DNA from: Anabaena sphaerica FACHB-251
GTDB taxonomy: Bacteria > Cyanobacteriota > Cyanobacteriia > Cyanobacteriales > Nostocaceae
NCBI RefSeq assembly: GCF_014696825.1
Contig: NZ_JACJQU010000003.1
Coordinates: 186,001 to 250,000, forward strand
Direction: 5' to 3'
DNA: 64,000 nucleotides
The position numbers and the translations under genes are program-made. The notes below the pieces were generated by a model that was given only the letters and a program-made list of their open reading frames with translations, made no database searches and had not been told where the DNA came from. Of this stretch, positions 18,147 to 26,529 are shown piece after piece. Positions within the stretch are counted from its first letter, which is position 1. Each line of letters starts with the position of its first letter.

Positions 18147-19448
18147 ATGCCTATACAAGCTCAAGCATTTCTAGCCGACATTCTCATTGTCGATGATAAG
18201 CTAGAAAATATTCGGTTTTTATCTGATTTTTTGTCCAAGCACCATTATCAAGTTCGCAAAGCAATCAACGGACAGGCTGCATTAATGGCTGTTAGGACAC
18301 TTCCCCCCGATTTGATTCTTCTAGACATCAATATGCCAGGAATGGGAGGGTATGAGGTATGCGAATTTTTAAAGAATGATTTCACAACAAGTTCAATTCC
18401 CATTATTTTCTTGAGTGCTGGGAATGATGTTACTGATAAAGTTAGAGCATTCCAAGTAGGAGGTATTGATTACATTACTAAACCATTTTATTTAGATGAA
18501 GTTTTGGCAAGAATTCAGACTCAGTTAAAGCTCAAAGACCTCCAGAAAGAATTAAAATCTCGTAATGAGCAGCTACAAAATACTCTCTTAGTCTTACAAA
18601 ATACTCAAGCTGAACTAATCCAAAAAGAAAAGCTAGTTAACGCAGGTCGAATTGCTGCAGGAATTGCTCATGAAATTAACAACCCGCTGAGTTTTATTCT
18701 TGGCAATCTTAGTCCTGCGTCTGAATATAGTCAAAAACTGATTAGCTTAATTAAGCTTTATCAACAAGCATTTCCAGATGCAACCCCAGAAATAAGAAAT
18801 TTTATCGATGAAATAGAATTAGATTTCATTAATTCCGATTTTACAAAAATTATTGCTTCCATCCACACAGGAGCAGAAAGGATTCGTTCAGTTATTCAAG
18901 CTCTGCATATTTTCTCTCGTCTTGATCAGTCAGGTATCAAACCTTTTGATGTTCATGAAAGTATCGATAGCATTCTGATGACACTACTCTATCAACTTGA
19001 GTTAGAAGGCTCAGTCGGTATTTCAATTCTTAAGGAATATGAAGATATACCTGAAGTTATTGGATATACAAATCTATTCAATCAAGCTTTGCTAAATATT
19101 TTACAGAATGCTATTGAAGCACTTAAATCACGATTTAATTCAATTCTCGATAGTTCATTTCAACCTACAATTTGGATTAATACTCAAATTATGCCTAAAA
19201 ATCACATAAAAATTAGTATTAAAGACAATGGTATAGGTATTCCTCAAGAAAATAAAGCTCATATATTTGAACCATTTTTTACTACTAAATCAGTAAAAAA
19301 AGGAGTTGGATTAGGTTTATTCACTAGCTACCAAATCATCACTGATATTCATAAAGGTAGTTTGATTTATCAAGGCTGCCCTGAAGGATGTTCAGAATTT
19401 ATTATAGAAATTCCTGTATCTGGAGATTTTTATACTAATTCGCTGTAG
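18147..19448 (+). CDS. Receiver-histidine kinase (REC-HisKA-HATPase)
   Basis: A 433-residue soluble protein. An N-terminal receiver (ILIVDDKLENIRFL, D60 in LLDINMPGMGGYEVC, K in YITKPFY) is joined by a coiled coil (about 125-165) to a HisKA box ([12 protein letters not shown]175) and a HATPase (NILQNAIEAL, DNGIGIPQEN, KKGVGLGLFTS). This layout receives phosphate from an upstream kinase and controls its own kinase. The HisKA/HATPase halves are of the same subtype as the kinase at 6139-7950. It lies downstream of the hybrid ethylene-type kinase and a lone receiver, so a local phosphorelay is plausible. No output domain is seen. Confidence 0.9.
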   Translation: MPIQAQAFLADILIVDDKLENIRFLSDFLSKHHYQVRKAINGQAALMAVRTLPPDLILLDINMPGMGGYEVCEFLKNDFTTSSIPIIFLSAGNDVTDKVRAFQVGGIDYITKPFYLDEVLARIQTQLKLKDLQKELKSRNEQLQNTLLVLQNTQAELIQKEKLVNAGRIAAGIAHEINNPLSFILGNLSPASEYSQKLISLIKLYQQAFPDATPEIRNFIDEIELDFINSDFTKIIASIHTGAERIRSVIQALHIFSRLDQSGIKPFDVHESIDSILMTLLYQLELEGSVGISILKEYEDIPEVIGYTNLFNQALLNILQNAIEALKSRFNSILDSSFQPTIWINTQIMPKNHIKISIKDNGIGIPQENKAHIFEPFFTTKSVKKGVGLGLFTSYQIITDIHKGSLIYQGCPEGCSEFIIEIPVSGDFYTNSL

Positions 19449-19760
19449 GCTGATAATTGGCAAACATGAATTTTAGCAGTAGACACAATAGTTGTCGCTT
19501 GACCCCCTTAAAAAGGGGGGTTGGGGGGATCTTCGCGATTTTGAAACCTTAACAGAACAGTATGGAGTTGGACTTGATCTTACTGGTGTCAACATCAAAA
19601 TTTTAAGATTTGTAAAGCTTCTCTAGACTCTCTAGCAGACTGGAGGGTTTAGGATTAATGTAACAGGACTCTCAGCCAAGAATTAGTAATAAAACACAAA
19701 TTGCTGATTTTTGGCGGAAATGCCCTAAACCTTCCTTGGGAAGCGAAAGGAGCAAAAACT
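19449..19760. other. Intergenic region upstream of the copper genes
   Basis: Contains the dispersed hairpin-like repeat CCCCTTAAAAAGGGG with its GTTGGGGGGATC tail (about 19501-19531), related to the one at about 4583. The rest is AT-rich and has no recognised gene. A copper-responsive operator might be expected here, but I could not identify one with confidence. Confidence 0.4.
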
Positions 19761-20351
19761 ATGCTTAACAAATCAGTAAATTTTGGTCTTTTAGGTTTAC
19801 TTGCCGCTTTATCTCTAACCAATAGCGCCATAGCCGAACAACACCAACACTCACCATCTGCCCCTGCTGACATGACCAACACTATGCCCCAGCCGCAGGG
19901 AGATCAGCGTTTCATCACCATGATGATTCACCACGACCAAAAAACGCTGAAAATGGCAGATTTGGCTTTACAGAAGGCGAAAAATCCGCAAATCAAAGCA
20001 TTGGCAACCGAGATAAAAACCGAGCAAACCAAAGAAATTGAGCAATTGCAAGCTTTTTACAAACAGTTGTATGGTGCAGAAGTTCCTGCTGGTGTCATGA
20101 ATTGTATGGGTATGGGCAATGGTCAGGGAATGGGCAAAAATATGAGTTTAGAATCTTTGGAAAATTCCCCTAACTTTGACCAGGAATTTTTACAAAAGAT
20201 GATTCATCATCAGCAAATGTCTGTGAAGATGGCCTCAAAAGCTGCTGAAAATGCTAATGCGCCACAAATTCGTAATTTAGCTCAAGCTATCATCAAAACG
20301 CAAACTGCTCAAATTCAAAAGTTGCAGCAGTTGTCTCCAGTTGAATCTTAA
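19761..20351 (+). CDS. CopM-like DUF305 periplasmic copper-binding protein
   Basis: A 196-residue protein with a signal peptide (MLNKSVNFGLLGLLAALSL, cleaved near SAIAEQ) and two DUF305 halves, each led by an iron/copper-type His motif: FITMMIHHDQKTLKMADLA and FLQKMIHHQQMSVKMASKA. A Met-rich linker (MNCMGMGNGQGMGKNM) adds thioether ligands. Synechocystis CopM, a DUF305 protein, binds copper in the periplasm and protects against excess. The start is ATG 19761, preceded by AAAGGAG; the longer frame from 19701 lacks this support and would spoil the signal peptide. It heads a cluster with a copper chaperone and a copper ATPase, which supports the role. Confidence 0.87.
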   Translation: MLNKSVNFGLLGLLAALSLTNSAIAEQHQHSPSAPADMTNTMPQPQGDQRFITMMIHHDQKTLKMADLALQKAKNPQIKALATEIKTEQTKEIEQLQAFYKQLYGAEVPAGVMNCMGMGNGQGMGKNMSLESLENSPNFDQEFLQKMIHHQQMSVKMASKAAENANAPQIRNLAQAIIKTQTAQIQKLQQLSPVES

Positions 20352-20381
20352 TTTTTTGTTCACTTTCTTCTTTTTAAAGTT

Positions 20382-20576
20382 ATGACAATCAAACTTACAG
20401 TTCCGGGAATGGCTTGTTCTGCTTGTGCCAACAATATTACCAATGCAGTTAAGGCTGTTGATGCTAACGCTAACGTTGAAGCTGACCCCACAACCAAGCT
20501 GGTAAATGTAGATACTCAAGCTTCAGAAACTGCCATTAAAGAAGCTTTAGTTGCTGCTGGTTATCCTCCTGCTTAA
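20382..20576 (+). CDS. Copper chaperone (HMA domain, Atx1-like)
   Basis: A complete 64-residue heavy-metal-associated domain with the Cu(I) motif MACSAC (C12, C15) in the first loop and the usual beta-alpha-beta-beta-alpha-beta length. Proteins of this size carry Cu(I) through the cytoplasm to a P-type ATPase. It lies 30 bp after the DUF305 gene and upstream of the copper ATPase gene, whose own N-terminal metal domain has the related MSCASC. Residue 61, where cyanobacterial Atx1 proteins often have a His, is not clear from sequence alone. Confidence 0.9.
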   Translation: MTIKLTVPGMACSACANNITNAVKAVDANANVEADPTTKLVNVDTQASETAIKEALVAAGYPPA

Positions 20577-20647
20577 TAGTTGAGGAGATGGGGACTGGGG
20601 AGACAAATTAAATCAAAAGTCAAAAGTCAAAATTAAAAAACTTTTGC

Positions 20648-20690
20648 CTGTTCCCTATTCCCTATTCCCCGTTCCCTGTTCCCTGTTGCC
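20648..20690. repeat. STRR-like array (TTCCC repeats)
   Basis: Degenerate tandem TTCCCTA/TTCCCTG units lie in the 128-bp spacer between the chaperone and the ATPase. They may separate the transcription of the two genes, or be neutral filler. Confidence 0.6.
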
Positions 20691-20704
20691 TACTCTAAAT
20701 AAAT

Positions 20705-22969
20705 ATGGATAATCTCACTCTCAAACTCAAAGGAATGAGTTGTGCTTCCTGTGCTAATAACGTTGAACAGGCAATACTTGCAGTTCCTGGTGTAATTGAT
20801 TGCAATGTTAATTTTGGTACAGAACAAGCAACAATTAATTATGAGCCAAAACAGACAAATTTAGAGGAAATTCAAACTGCTATTGAGGTTGCGGGTTATT
20901 CTTCTTTTTCGCTACAAGAAGCACAAGGTGAAGATGAGGCTGAGAAGGCGAGTAGGTTAGCAGAACAACAAGAACTGAAGCGTAAACTATGGACAGGTGG
21001 TGTAATTAGCGTTTTTCTGTTTTTCGGTTCTTTACCGATGATGATAGGCTTAAAGTTGCCTTTTATTCCAGATTTTTTACATCATCCTTGGTTGCAGTTG
21101 GTGTTAACAACTCCAGTTGAATTTTGGTGTGGTGGGTCTTTTTTCCTCAATGCTTGGAAGTCTTTAAAACGCCACACGGCAACGATGGATACTTTAATTG
21201 CATTGGGTACAGGTGCTGCTTATTTATATTCTTTAGTGGTTACGCTTTTCCCAGAGTTTTTTATTGCCCAAGGTTTGCAAACTCATGTTTATTATGAAGT
21301 TGCGGCAATGGTTGTGACTTTAATTCTGTTGGGGCGGTTTTTGGAACATCGCGCTAGGGGACAAACTTCGGAAGCTATTCACAAACTGATGGGACTGCAA
21401 GCGAGAACTGCTAGAGTGATGCGGGATGGAGTGGAAATGGATATTCCCATCGGCGAGGTGAGAGTTAATGATGTGATTTTGGTGCGTCCGGGGGAAAAAA
21501 TTCCGGTTGATGGGGAAGTGATTGATGGGGCTTCAATGGTAGATGAGGCTATGGTGACAGGTGAAAGTTTACCTGTGAAGAAGCAATCAGGAGATGAGGT
21601 GATTGGGGCGACGATTAATAAAACTGGTAGTTTTAGGTTTAGGGTGACTAGGGTAGGAAAGGATACGTTTTTATCACAAATTGTCAAGTTAGTGCAAGAA
21701 GCGCAGGGTTCTAAAGCACCTATTCAAAGGTTAGCGGATCAGGTGACAGGGTGGTTTGTTCCTGCTGTGATTGCGATCGCGATCGCAACTTTTGTGATCT
21801 GGTTTAATTTTACGGGTAATTTTACCCTCTCGATGATCACAATGGTGGGTGTTTTAATTATTGCCTGTCCCTGTGCTTTGGGTTTAGCTACTCCTACTTC
21901 GGTGATGGTAGGAACTGGTAAAGGTGCGGAAAATGGCATTTTAATTAAAGATGCCCAAAGTTTAGAGTTAGCACACAAAATTCAAACTATTGTTCTCGAT
22001 AAAACCGGCACTTTAACTGAAGGTAAACCGACGGTTACAGATTTCGTCACTGTTAAAGGTACAGCTAATCAAAATGAACTGGAATTATTAAAGTTAGCAG
22101 CAACTGTAGAAAGAAATTCTGAACATCCTGTAGCGGAAGCTGTGGTTAAATATGCCGAATCTCAACAGGTGAGGTTAGCAGAAGTTGCGGATTTTGTAGC
22201 TGTTGCTGGTAGTGGGGTGCAAGGTATTGTTAATCATCATCTCGTGCAAATTGGTACAGAACGCTGGTTAACAGAATTAGGAATTGTTACAGATTCTCTG
22301 CAAGAATATCAAGTTGCTTGGGAAGTGGGAGGAAAAACGGTAATTTTAATAGCTGTTGATGGGGAATTAGAGGGGATAATGGGTATTGCTGATACCTTGA
22401 AACCTTCCTCAGCCGCAGCGGTAAAAGCACTGCAAAAGTTAGGTTTAGAAGTAGTAATGTTAACAGGAGATAATCGCCCAACTGCGGAAGCGATCGCTGA
22501 TCAAGTTGGTATTACTCAGGTTTTTGCTCAAGTTAGACCAGATCAAAAAGCGGCTATTGTTCAATCTTTGCAATCCAAAATCCAAAATCCAAAATCTAAA
22601 ATTGTAGCGATGGTAGGGGATGGAATTAATGATGCACCAGCTTTAGCGCAAGCAGATGTGGGGATAGCTATTGGAACGGGGACAGATGTGGCGATCGCAG
22701 CAAGTGATATTACCCTAATTTCTGGAGATTTACAAGCAATTGTCACCGCTATTCAACTCAGTCGCGCTACCATTAATAATATTAAGCAAAATCTCTTCTT
22801 TGCTTTTATTTACAATATCATTGGTATTCCTGTTGCTGCTGGTATTCTTTACCCTATTTTTGGTTGGTTACTTAACCCAATTATCGCCGGTGCAGCAATG
22901 GCGCTTTCCTCGGTTTCTGTAGTCAGCAATGCCTTAAGATTGCGTAAATTTCAAGCAGGAGTCAATTAA
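20705..22969 (+). CDS. Cu(I)-translocating P1B-type ATPase
   Basis: A 754-residue P1B ATPase. One N-terminal HMA domain carries GMSCASC (C13, C16). Eight membrane helices are expected, with the ion-binding CPC at 388-390 in helix 6. The actuator has TGES, the phosphorylation site is D432 in [11 protein letters not shown], the nucleotide domain has the SEHPVAEAV His motif, and the hinge is GDGINDAP. The final helices contain the YN and MxxSS (MALSSVS) signature of the P1B-1 subgroup, which is specific for Cu(I)/Ag(I). In cyanobacteria CtaA and PacS are the two paralogues; which one this is, or whether it is a separate export pump, cannot be told. With CopM and a chaperone beside it, efflux or thylakoid delivery fits. 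Confidence 0.94.
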   Translation: MDNLTLKLKGMSCASCANNVEQAILAVPGVIDCNVNFGTEQATINYEPKQTNLEEIQTAIEVAGYSSFSLQEAQGEDEAEKASRLAEQQELKRKLWTGGVISVFLFFGSLPMMIGLKLPFIPDFLHHPWLQLVLTTPVEFWCGGSFFLNAWKSLKRHTATMDTLIALGTGAAYLYSLVVTLFPEFFIAQGLQTHVYYEVAAMVVTLILLGRFLEHRARGQTSEAIHKLMGLQARTARVMRDGVEMDIPIGEVRVNDVILVRPGEKIPVDGEVIDGASMVDEAMVTGESLPVKKQSGDEVIGATINKTGSFRFRVTRVGKDTFLSQIVKLVQEAQGSKAPIQRLADQVTGWFVPAVIAIAIATFVIWFNFTGNFTLSMITMVGVLIIACPCALGLATPTSVMVGTGKGAENGILIKDAQSLELAHKIQTIVLDKTGTLTEGKPTVTDFVTVKGTANQNELELLKLAATVERNSEHPVAEAVVKYAESQQVRLAEVADFVAVAGSGVQGIVNHHLVQIGTERWLTELGIVTDSLQEYQVAWEVGGKTVILIAVDGELEGIMGIADTLKPSSAAAVKALQKLGLEVVMLTGDNRPTAEAIADQVGITQVFAQVRPDQKAAIVQSLQSKIQNPKSKIVAMVGDGINDAPALAQADVGIAIGTGTDVAIAASDITLISGDLQAIVTAIQLSRATINNIKQNLFFAFIYNIIGIPVAAGILYPIFGWLLNPIIAGAAMALSSVSVVSNALRLRKFQAGVN

Positions 22970-23197
22970 ATGTTGAATCACAAAACCCTGTGGGTAAGTC
23001 TTGCTTGTTTAATGTTATTGACATCAAGCCCCGCATCAGCAGAAATGCCAAGTTCCCATTCACAACACCATAACCAATTTCAAATTATTGAACAACCTTT
23101 AGGTGTGAAAGTTGCTGCTACAGTCGCAGGTTTAGCTTTAATTGGAATAGAGTTATGGTGGTTTATCTTCAGCAAACCAAAAGTACCACCCAACTAA
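22970..23197 (+). CDS. Small secreted or membrane protein linked to the copper ATPase
   Basis: A 75-residue protein whose ATG directly follows the TAA of the ATPase gene, so the two are translated from one message. It has a signal peptide (MLNHKTLWVSLACLMLLTS, cleaved near ASAEM), a short His-rich stretch (HSQHHNQ) and one C-terminal membrane helix (VAATVAGLALIGIELWWFIF). The His cluster could bind copper in the periplasm or lumen. I do not recognise the family; tight coupling to a copper pump suggests an accessory or regulatory subunit. Confidence 0.75.
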   Translation: MLNHKTLWVSLACLMLLTSSPASAEMPSSHSQHHNQFQIIEQPLGVKVAATVAGLALIGIELWWFIFSKPKVPPN

Positions 23198-23505
23198 TAT
23201 AGCGTTTCCCCGTCTAATGAAGTACACACCAATTTATTCCCTGTTAAGAGTTTCCTAAAACGGGAGCATCCCAATTTTGCAAAAATAACCGCAGCAACAC
23301 CAAAAACTCTCTTTTCCCTTCTTACCTTCGTGTCCTTCGCTCCTTCGTGGTTAGTTCATTTCACGTCTTGAACTCATAATAAATTTTATTTTTCCCAATC
23401 ACCAATCCCTAATCACTAATCACTAATCACCAATCCCCAATCACTAATGAAGTACCGAAAATAACTGTTTTTATTACCTTGGCGTGATATTTCTAGATTA
23501 ACCGC
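23198..23505. other. Intergenic stretch with degenerate repeats
   Basis: Contains a TTCGTGTCCTTCGCTCCTTCGTGG-type dispersed repeat (about 23328-23352) and tandem AATCACTAATC units (about 23396-23448). No gene or clear terminator was seen. Confidence 0.5.
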
Positions 23506-24633
23506 TTGACTGCAAGTGAAAATCTAAACATGAATGTCAACGCTGAAAATGTGAACTACGCACGGAAACCGAAAATTTTTAATCAACCAGAGCGTTTTAT
23601 TGAGGGTTGGTATTGGGTAATATCCTCTCGAAAATTGCGGGTTGGTGAAGTTAAACCCGTGACAATTTTGGGGAGAGATTTAGTAATCTATCGTGGTGAA
23701 GATAGACAAGCAGTTATTTTTGATGCTTACTGTCCACACATGGGCGCTCATCTTGCAGAAGGCAAAGTTGAGGGTAATGAATTACGCTGTTTTTTTCATA
23801 ATTGGAAATACGATGCACAAGGTTTTTGTGTTGATATTCCTTGTTTGGATGAACCAATTAATGTCAGGGCTAAAACTTGGCCTACCGCCGAAAAATATGG
23901 GTTGGTTTGGGTTTGGACTGGAGAAACACCACAACAGCCTTTACCTTTTATTCCTGAGTTAGAACTTGAGGAGTATGATAGTGCTTTTGGTTTACGGTTT
24001 ATCACGAACTGTCACCCAAATGTTTTCATGGTTAATGCTATCGATGCTCAACATTTTAATACAGTTCACAAGCTGCTATCAGAATTTAATTTTGAAAAAC
24101 AGGAACTGAATGAAAATGCTATTACGTTCACTAACACTACACAGAATAGCCGTGATTCTTTTTTGATGAAACTGATCCGTCCTTTCTACAAAAAACCTGT
24201 AATTTACAGTCTTTGCTATTGGTATGGTACTACAGGGATGGTAACAGTTGGTACAGATTTCTTACATTTCCACATTATGTTTGCTTTGCGTTTAATAGCC
24301 GGAGGAAAAACTGAAGGACTGACAATTTTCATTACTAAAAAACGTCAGGGTATTTTCGGTCGGCTATATAATCGCTTAATTTTGTGGTTGAGTAAATTCG
24401 TAGCTCAATTCTTTATCAAGAATGATAGCAAAATTTTCGAGACTATTCAGTTTAATTTAAAATCTCCCATCGACCTTGATGAGCCGATTATACAATTTAT
24501 TAACCATTTAGAAGGACAGAAAGCTTTAAAGTGGGGAAGTTGGAATTTAGACAGAGTGCGTGATGGTGAGGTACGAGAGATAGAAAAACGAGAAAACCGC
24601 GAAAAATGGCGCGATGAGCTAGTTAATGATTGA
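23506..24633 (+). CDS. Rieske non-heme iron oxygenase (terminal oxygenase-like)
   Basis: A 375-residue protein with a Rieske [2Fe-2S] domain (ligands C76, H78 in YCPHMGAHLAEG and C95, H98 in RCFFHNWKYDAQG) followed by a catalytic domain whose mononuclear iron triad appears as NAIDAQHFNTVH (D180, H183, H188). This is the architecture of oxygenases that hydroxylate or desaturate hydrophobic substrates, such as steroids or pigments. The substrate is unknown. The longest frame starts at TTG 23506; ATG 23530 (MNVNAENVN) is an equally credible start, and numbering here is from the TTG. The C-terminus is charged (REIEKRENREKWRDE). No ferredoxin or reductase gene is adjacent. Confidence 0.88.
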   Translation: MTASENLNMNVNAENVNYARKPKIFNQPERFIEGWYWVISSRKLRVGEVKPVTILGRDLVIYRGEDRQAVIFDAYCPHMGAHLAEGKVEGNELRCFFHNWKYDAQGFCVDIPCLDEPINVRAKTWPTAEKYGLVWVWTGETPQQPLPFIPELELEEYDSAFGLRFITNCHPNVFMVNAIDAQHFNTVHKLLSEFNFEKQELNENAITFTNTTQNSRDSFLMKLIRPFYKKPVIYSLCYWYGTTGMVTVGTDFLHFHIMFALRLIAGGKTEGLTIFITKKRQGIFGRLYNRLILWLSKFVAQFFIKNDSKIFETIQFNLKSPIDLDEPIIQFINHLEGQKALKWGSWNLDRVRDGEVREIEKRENREKWRDELVND

Positions 24634-24956
24634 AAATTCCACATTTAGGCAATAAAAATGAAGTGGTCTTGCCACTTCATCAATTCCCAGGTAGAACCTT
24701 AAGCAATGAGTATAACGACTAAACAATTTTAAAATTGTATAAAATAAAACAGAATTTTAAATTCTGCTTCATTTGACATACCTCCTCGTCCTCAAGTCCG
24801 AAGATTCCCTAACGCTTCAGTGGGTTGTGCTATCGAAATAGTCTTACCATCGGTCTTAGAAGGACAAGGCTTGTATCCCATATTTTTGGGCATAGCTTAG
24901 GAAAGAGAGTTTGAGAGATATTTTGCGTAAGTTCTATAGGACTCCTATTTAATTTT
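24634..24956. other. Intergenic region downstream of the Rieske gene
   Basis: Begins with AAGTGGTCTTGCCACTT (a 7-bp hairpin, about 24661-24677) close after the stop, which may act as a weak terminator. It is followed by AT-rich DNA and a fragment resembling the right end of family A (TTTTGCGTAAGTTCTATAGG, about 24921-24940). No coding frame is supported. Confidence 0.4.
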
Positions 24957-25070
24957 GGCGTTGCTGAATTAGGGTATGAAATTGAAAAATCAATGATTTC
25001 AAACTCTTACTCTCTGTGACTGGAGCGCCTCTGCGTGAAACAAAATCATACTCTCTTAATTAGCAACGCC
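24957..25070. mobile_element. MITE family C, copy 1
   Basis: A 114-bp element beginning GGCGTTGCTGAATTAGGG and ending TTAGCAACGCC, with inverted GGCGTTGCT/AGCAACGCC ends. It is about 95 percent identical by eye to 46710-46821. The open frame starting inside it at 25035 is attributed to the repeat and not called. Confidence 0.8.
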
Positions 25071-25407
25071 TTAATTTTTGAACAGATTGCGTACACATCT
25101 ATTCCCTATTGCATATTCCTTATTGCATATTCCTTATTGCATATTCCCCACCTCAACGAAAAATTCATAAACAAAATCGGATTCCTATATATCATTTCTT
25201 TGGCTGCCAATAACTGTCTTTCATACCCTAAATCCATCCCGGTTTGTGCTTGAAAGCGTGGTCTAGATACACCTTTTATTTGAGATGCTGTTTCCTTTGA
25301 TATTACAAAATATTAATAAGCTAACTTTTTTTTGTAAAAACATCATATAAATTTAATAAACCACTTAGTTATAAATATTCCGCCAGTTCATTTTCCCTGA
25401 GAGAATT

Positions 25408-26118
25408 ATGAAAACAATCAATATATCAAAACAATTAGCCCAGAATATTGGTAATTATGATAATCCTGACTCTATAGGATCGAAGTTTAGAGCCAAGCGG
25501 ATATTACCTCTTATATCCATGATTAATAAAGTTTATGAGAAACATGGAGAAGTTAGTATTCTTGATATTGGTGGGAGAAAAAATTATTGGAGTGTATTGC
25601 CTGAACAGTTATTAAAAGAATATAAGATTTATATAACAATTGTTAATTTTCCGGGTGAAATATTACCCGAAACTGAAGAGCATTATAAATTTATTCACGG
25701 TGATGGCTGTAACCTCAATTTCTTTGATGACAACTCTTTTCACATAGCTCATTCAAACTCTGTAATTGAGCATGTTGGTGATTGGCAACAGATGGTTAGC
25801 TTTGCAAAAGAGGTCAGGAGATTAGCACCAAATATATATCTTCAAACTCCATATTTTTGGTTTCCTATAGAACCACATTTTATGTGTCCGTTTTTTCATT
25901 GGCTTCCCAGACCTGTAAGAATTAGCTTAGTTATGCGCTTTGCTCTAGGAAATCATCAACGCTACAAAAGTGTTGGCGAAGCAGCTTCTAAGCTTGAACA
26001 TTACCGCTTGCTGGATCGGAAAATGTTGCAATATTTATTTCCAGATGCAGATATCACGTCTGAGAGATTTATAGGACTTACTAAGTCCTTGACTGCGATC
26101 AGATACGAAAAAGATTGA
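25408..26118 (+). CDS. Class I SAM-dependent methyltransferase-like protein
   Basis: A 236-residue protein with a motif I region EVSILDIGGRKNYW, a motif II-like IYITIVNFPGE, an acidic GDGCNLNFFDDNSFHIAHSNSVIEHV segment (the usual DxxxxxVIEH of type 11 methyltransferases) and LAPNIYLQTPYFWFPIEPH. GGRKNYW departs from the GxGxG consensus, as in several methyltransferases of glycan or lipid modification clusters. The isolated position gives no hint of substrate. About 300 bp of repeat DNA precede it and a transposase relic follows. Confidence 0.78.
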   Translation: MKTINISKQLAQNIGNYDNPDSIGSKFRAKRILPLISMINKVYEKHGEVSILDIGGRKNYWSVLPEQLLKEYKIYITIVNFPGEILPETEEHYKFIHGDGCNLNFFDDNSFHIAHSNSVIEHVGDWQQMVSFAKEVRRLAPNIYLQTPYFWFPIEPHFMCPFFHWLPRPVRISLVMRFALGNHQRYKSVGEAASKLEHYRLLDRKMLQYLFPDADITSERFIGLTKSLTAIRYEKD

Positions 26119-26265
26119 GTCAATTATTTAACTTAACGGAGGCAGGAGGCAGGAGTCCGTTTTTGTAATGGGGATTTATACCCCGCTCCAAAAACTTTGG
26201 ACTAAGTCCGGTTTTAGACCCGATTGTTTTGATAATCCCCGCCCTATAAGTGCGTTTCCCCTGGG

Positions 26266-26400
26266 TCAAACAGCAATTGCGAGCATAGCCCGTCTGACAT
26301 CACCTAGCCCAACAGTTGATGCCCCTACTGCTTGAATATTTTTCGCATTTGGTGGTTGGTAGTCCCAAATCCGGATACATTCAATCCTGCCAGGGTATTG
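26266..26400 (-). pseudogene. C-terminal relic of an IS605-type TnpB
   Basis: On the minus strand, ending at TGA 26266-26268, the frame reads PPNAKNIQAVGASTVGLGDV then RRAMLAIAV. This is the typical end of cyanobacterial IS605/IS891 TnpB proteins (DRDxNAAKNIxAVG). The conserved zinc-finger and RuvC parts are missing or frameshifted. The following DNA (26150-26265, with CCCCGCTCCAAAAACTTTGG) may retain part of the element's right end and guide-RNA region. No intact element remains. Confidence 0.5.
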
Positions 26401-26529
26401 ACCCAGGTATCCATTTTTTTAGCATTCAGGACGGGTATTTTACGCCAAATGGCGGAATTTTGAATGTATCGTTAGAATACCCCAGTATCGTTTAATTATG
26501 ACGCATCTACTCCGTTTTAGGTAACGTTG

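Noticed and set aside
25035-25253. A 72-codon open frame
   Set aside because: Starts inside a family C MITE and continues through low-complexity repeats.
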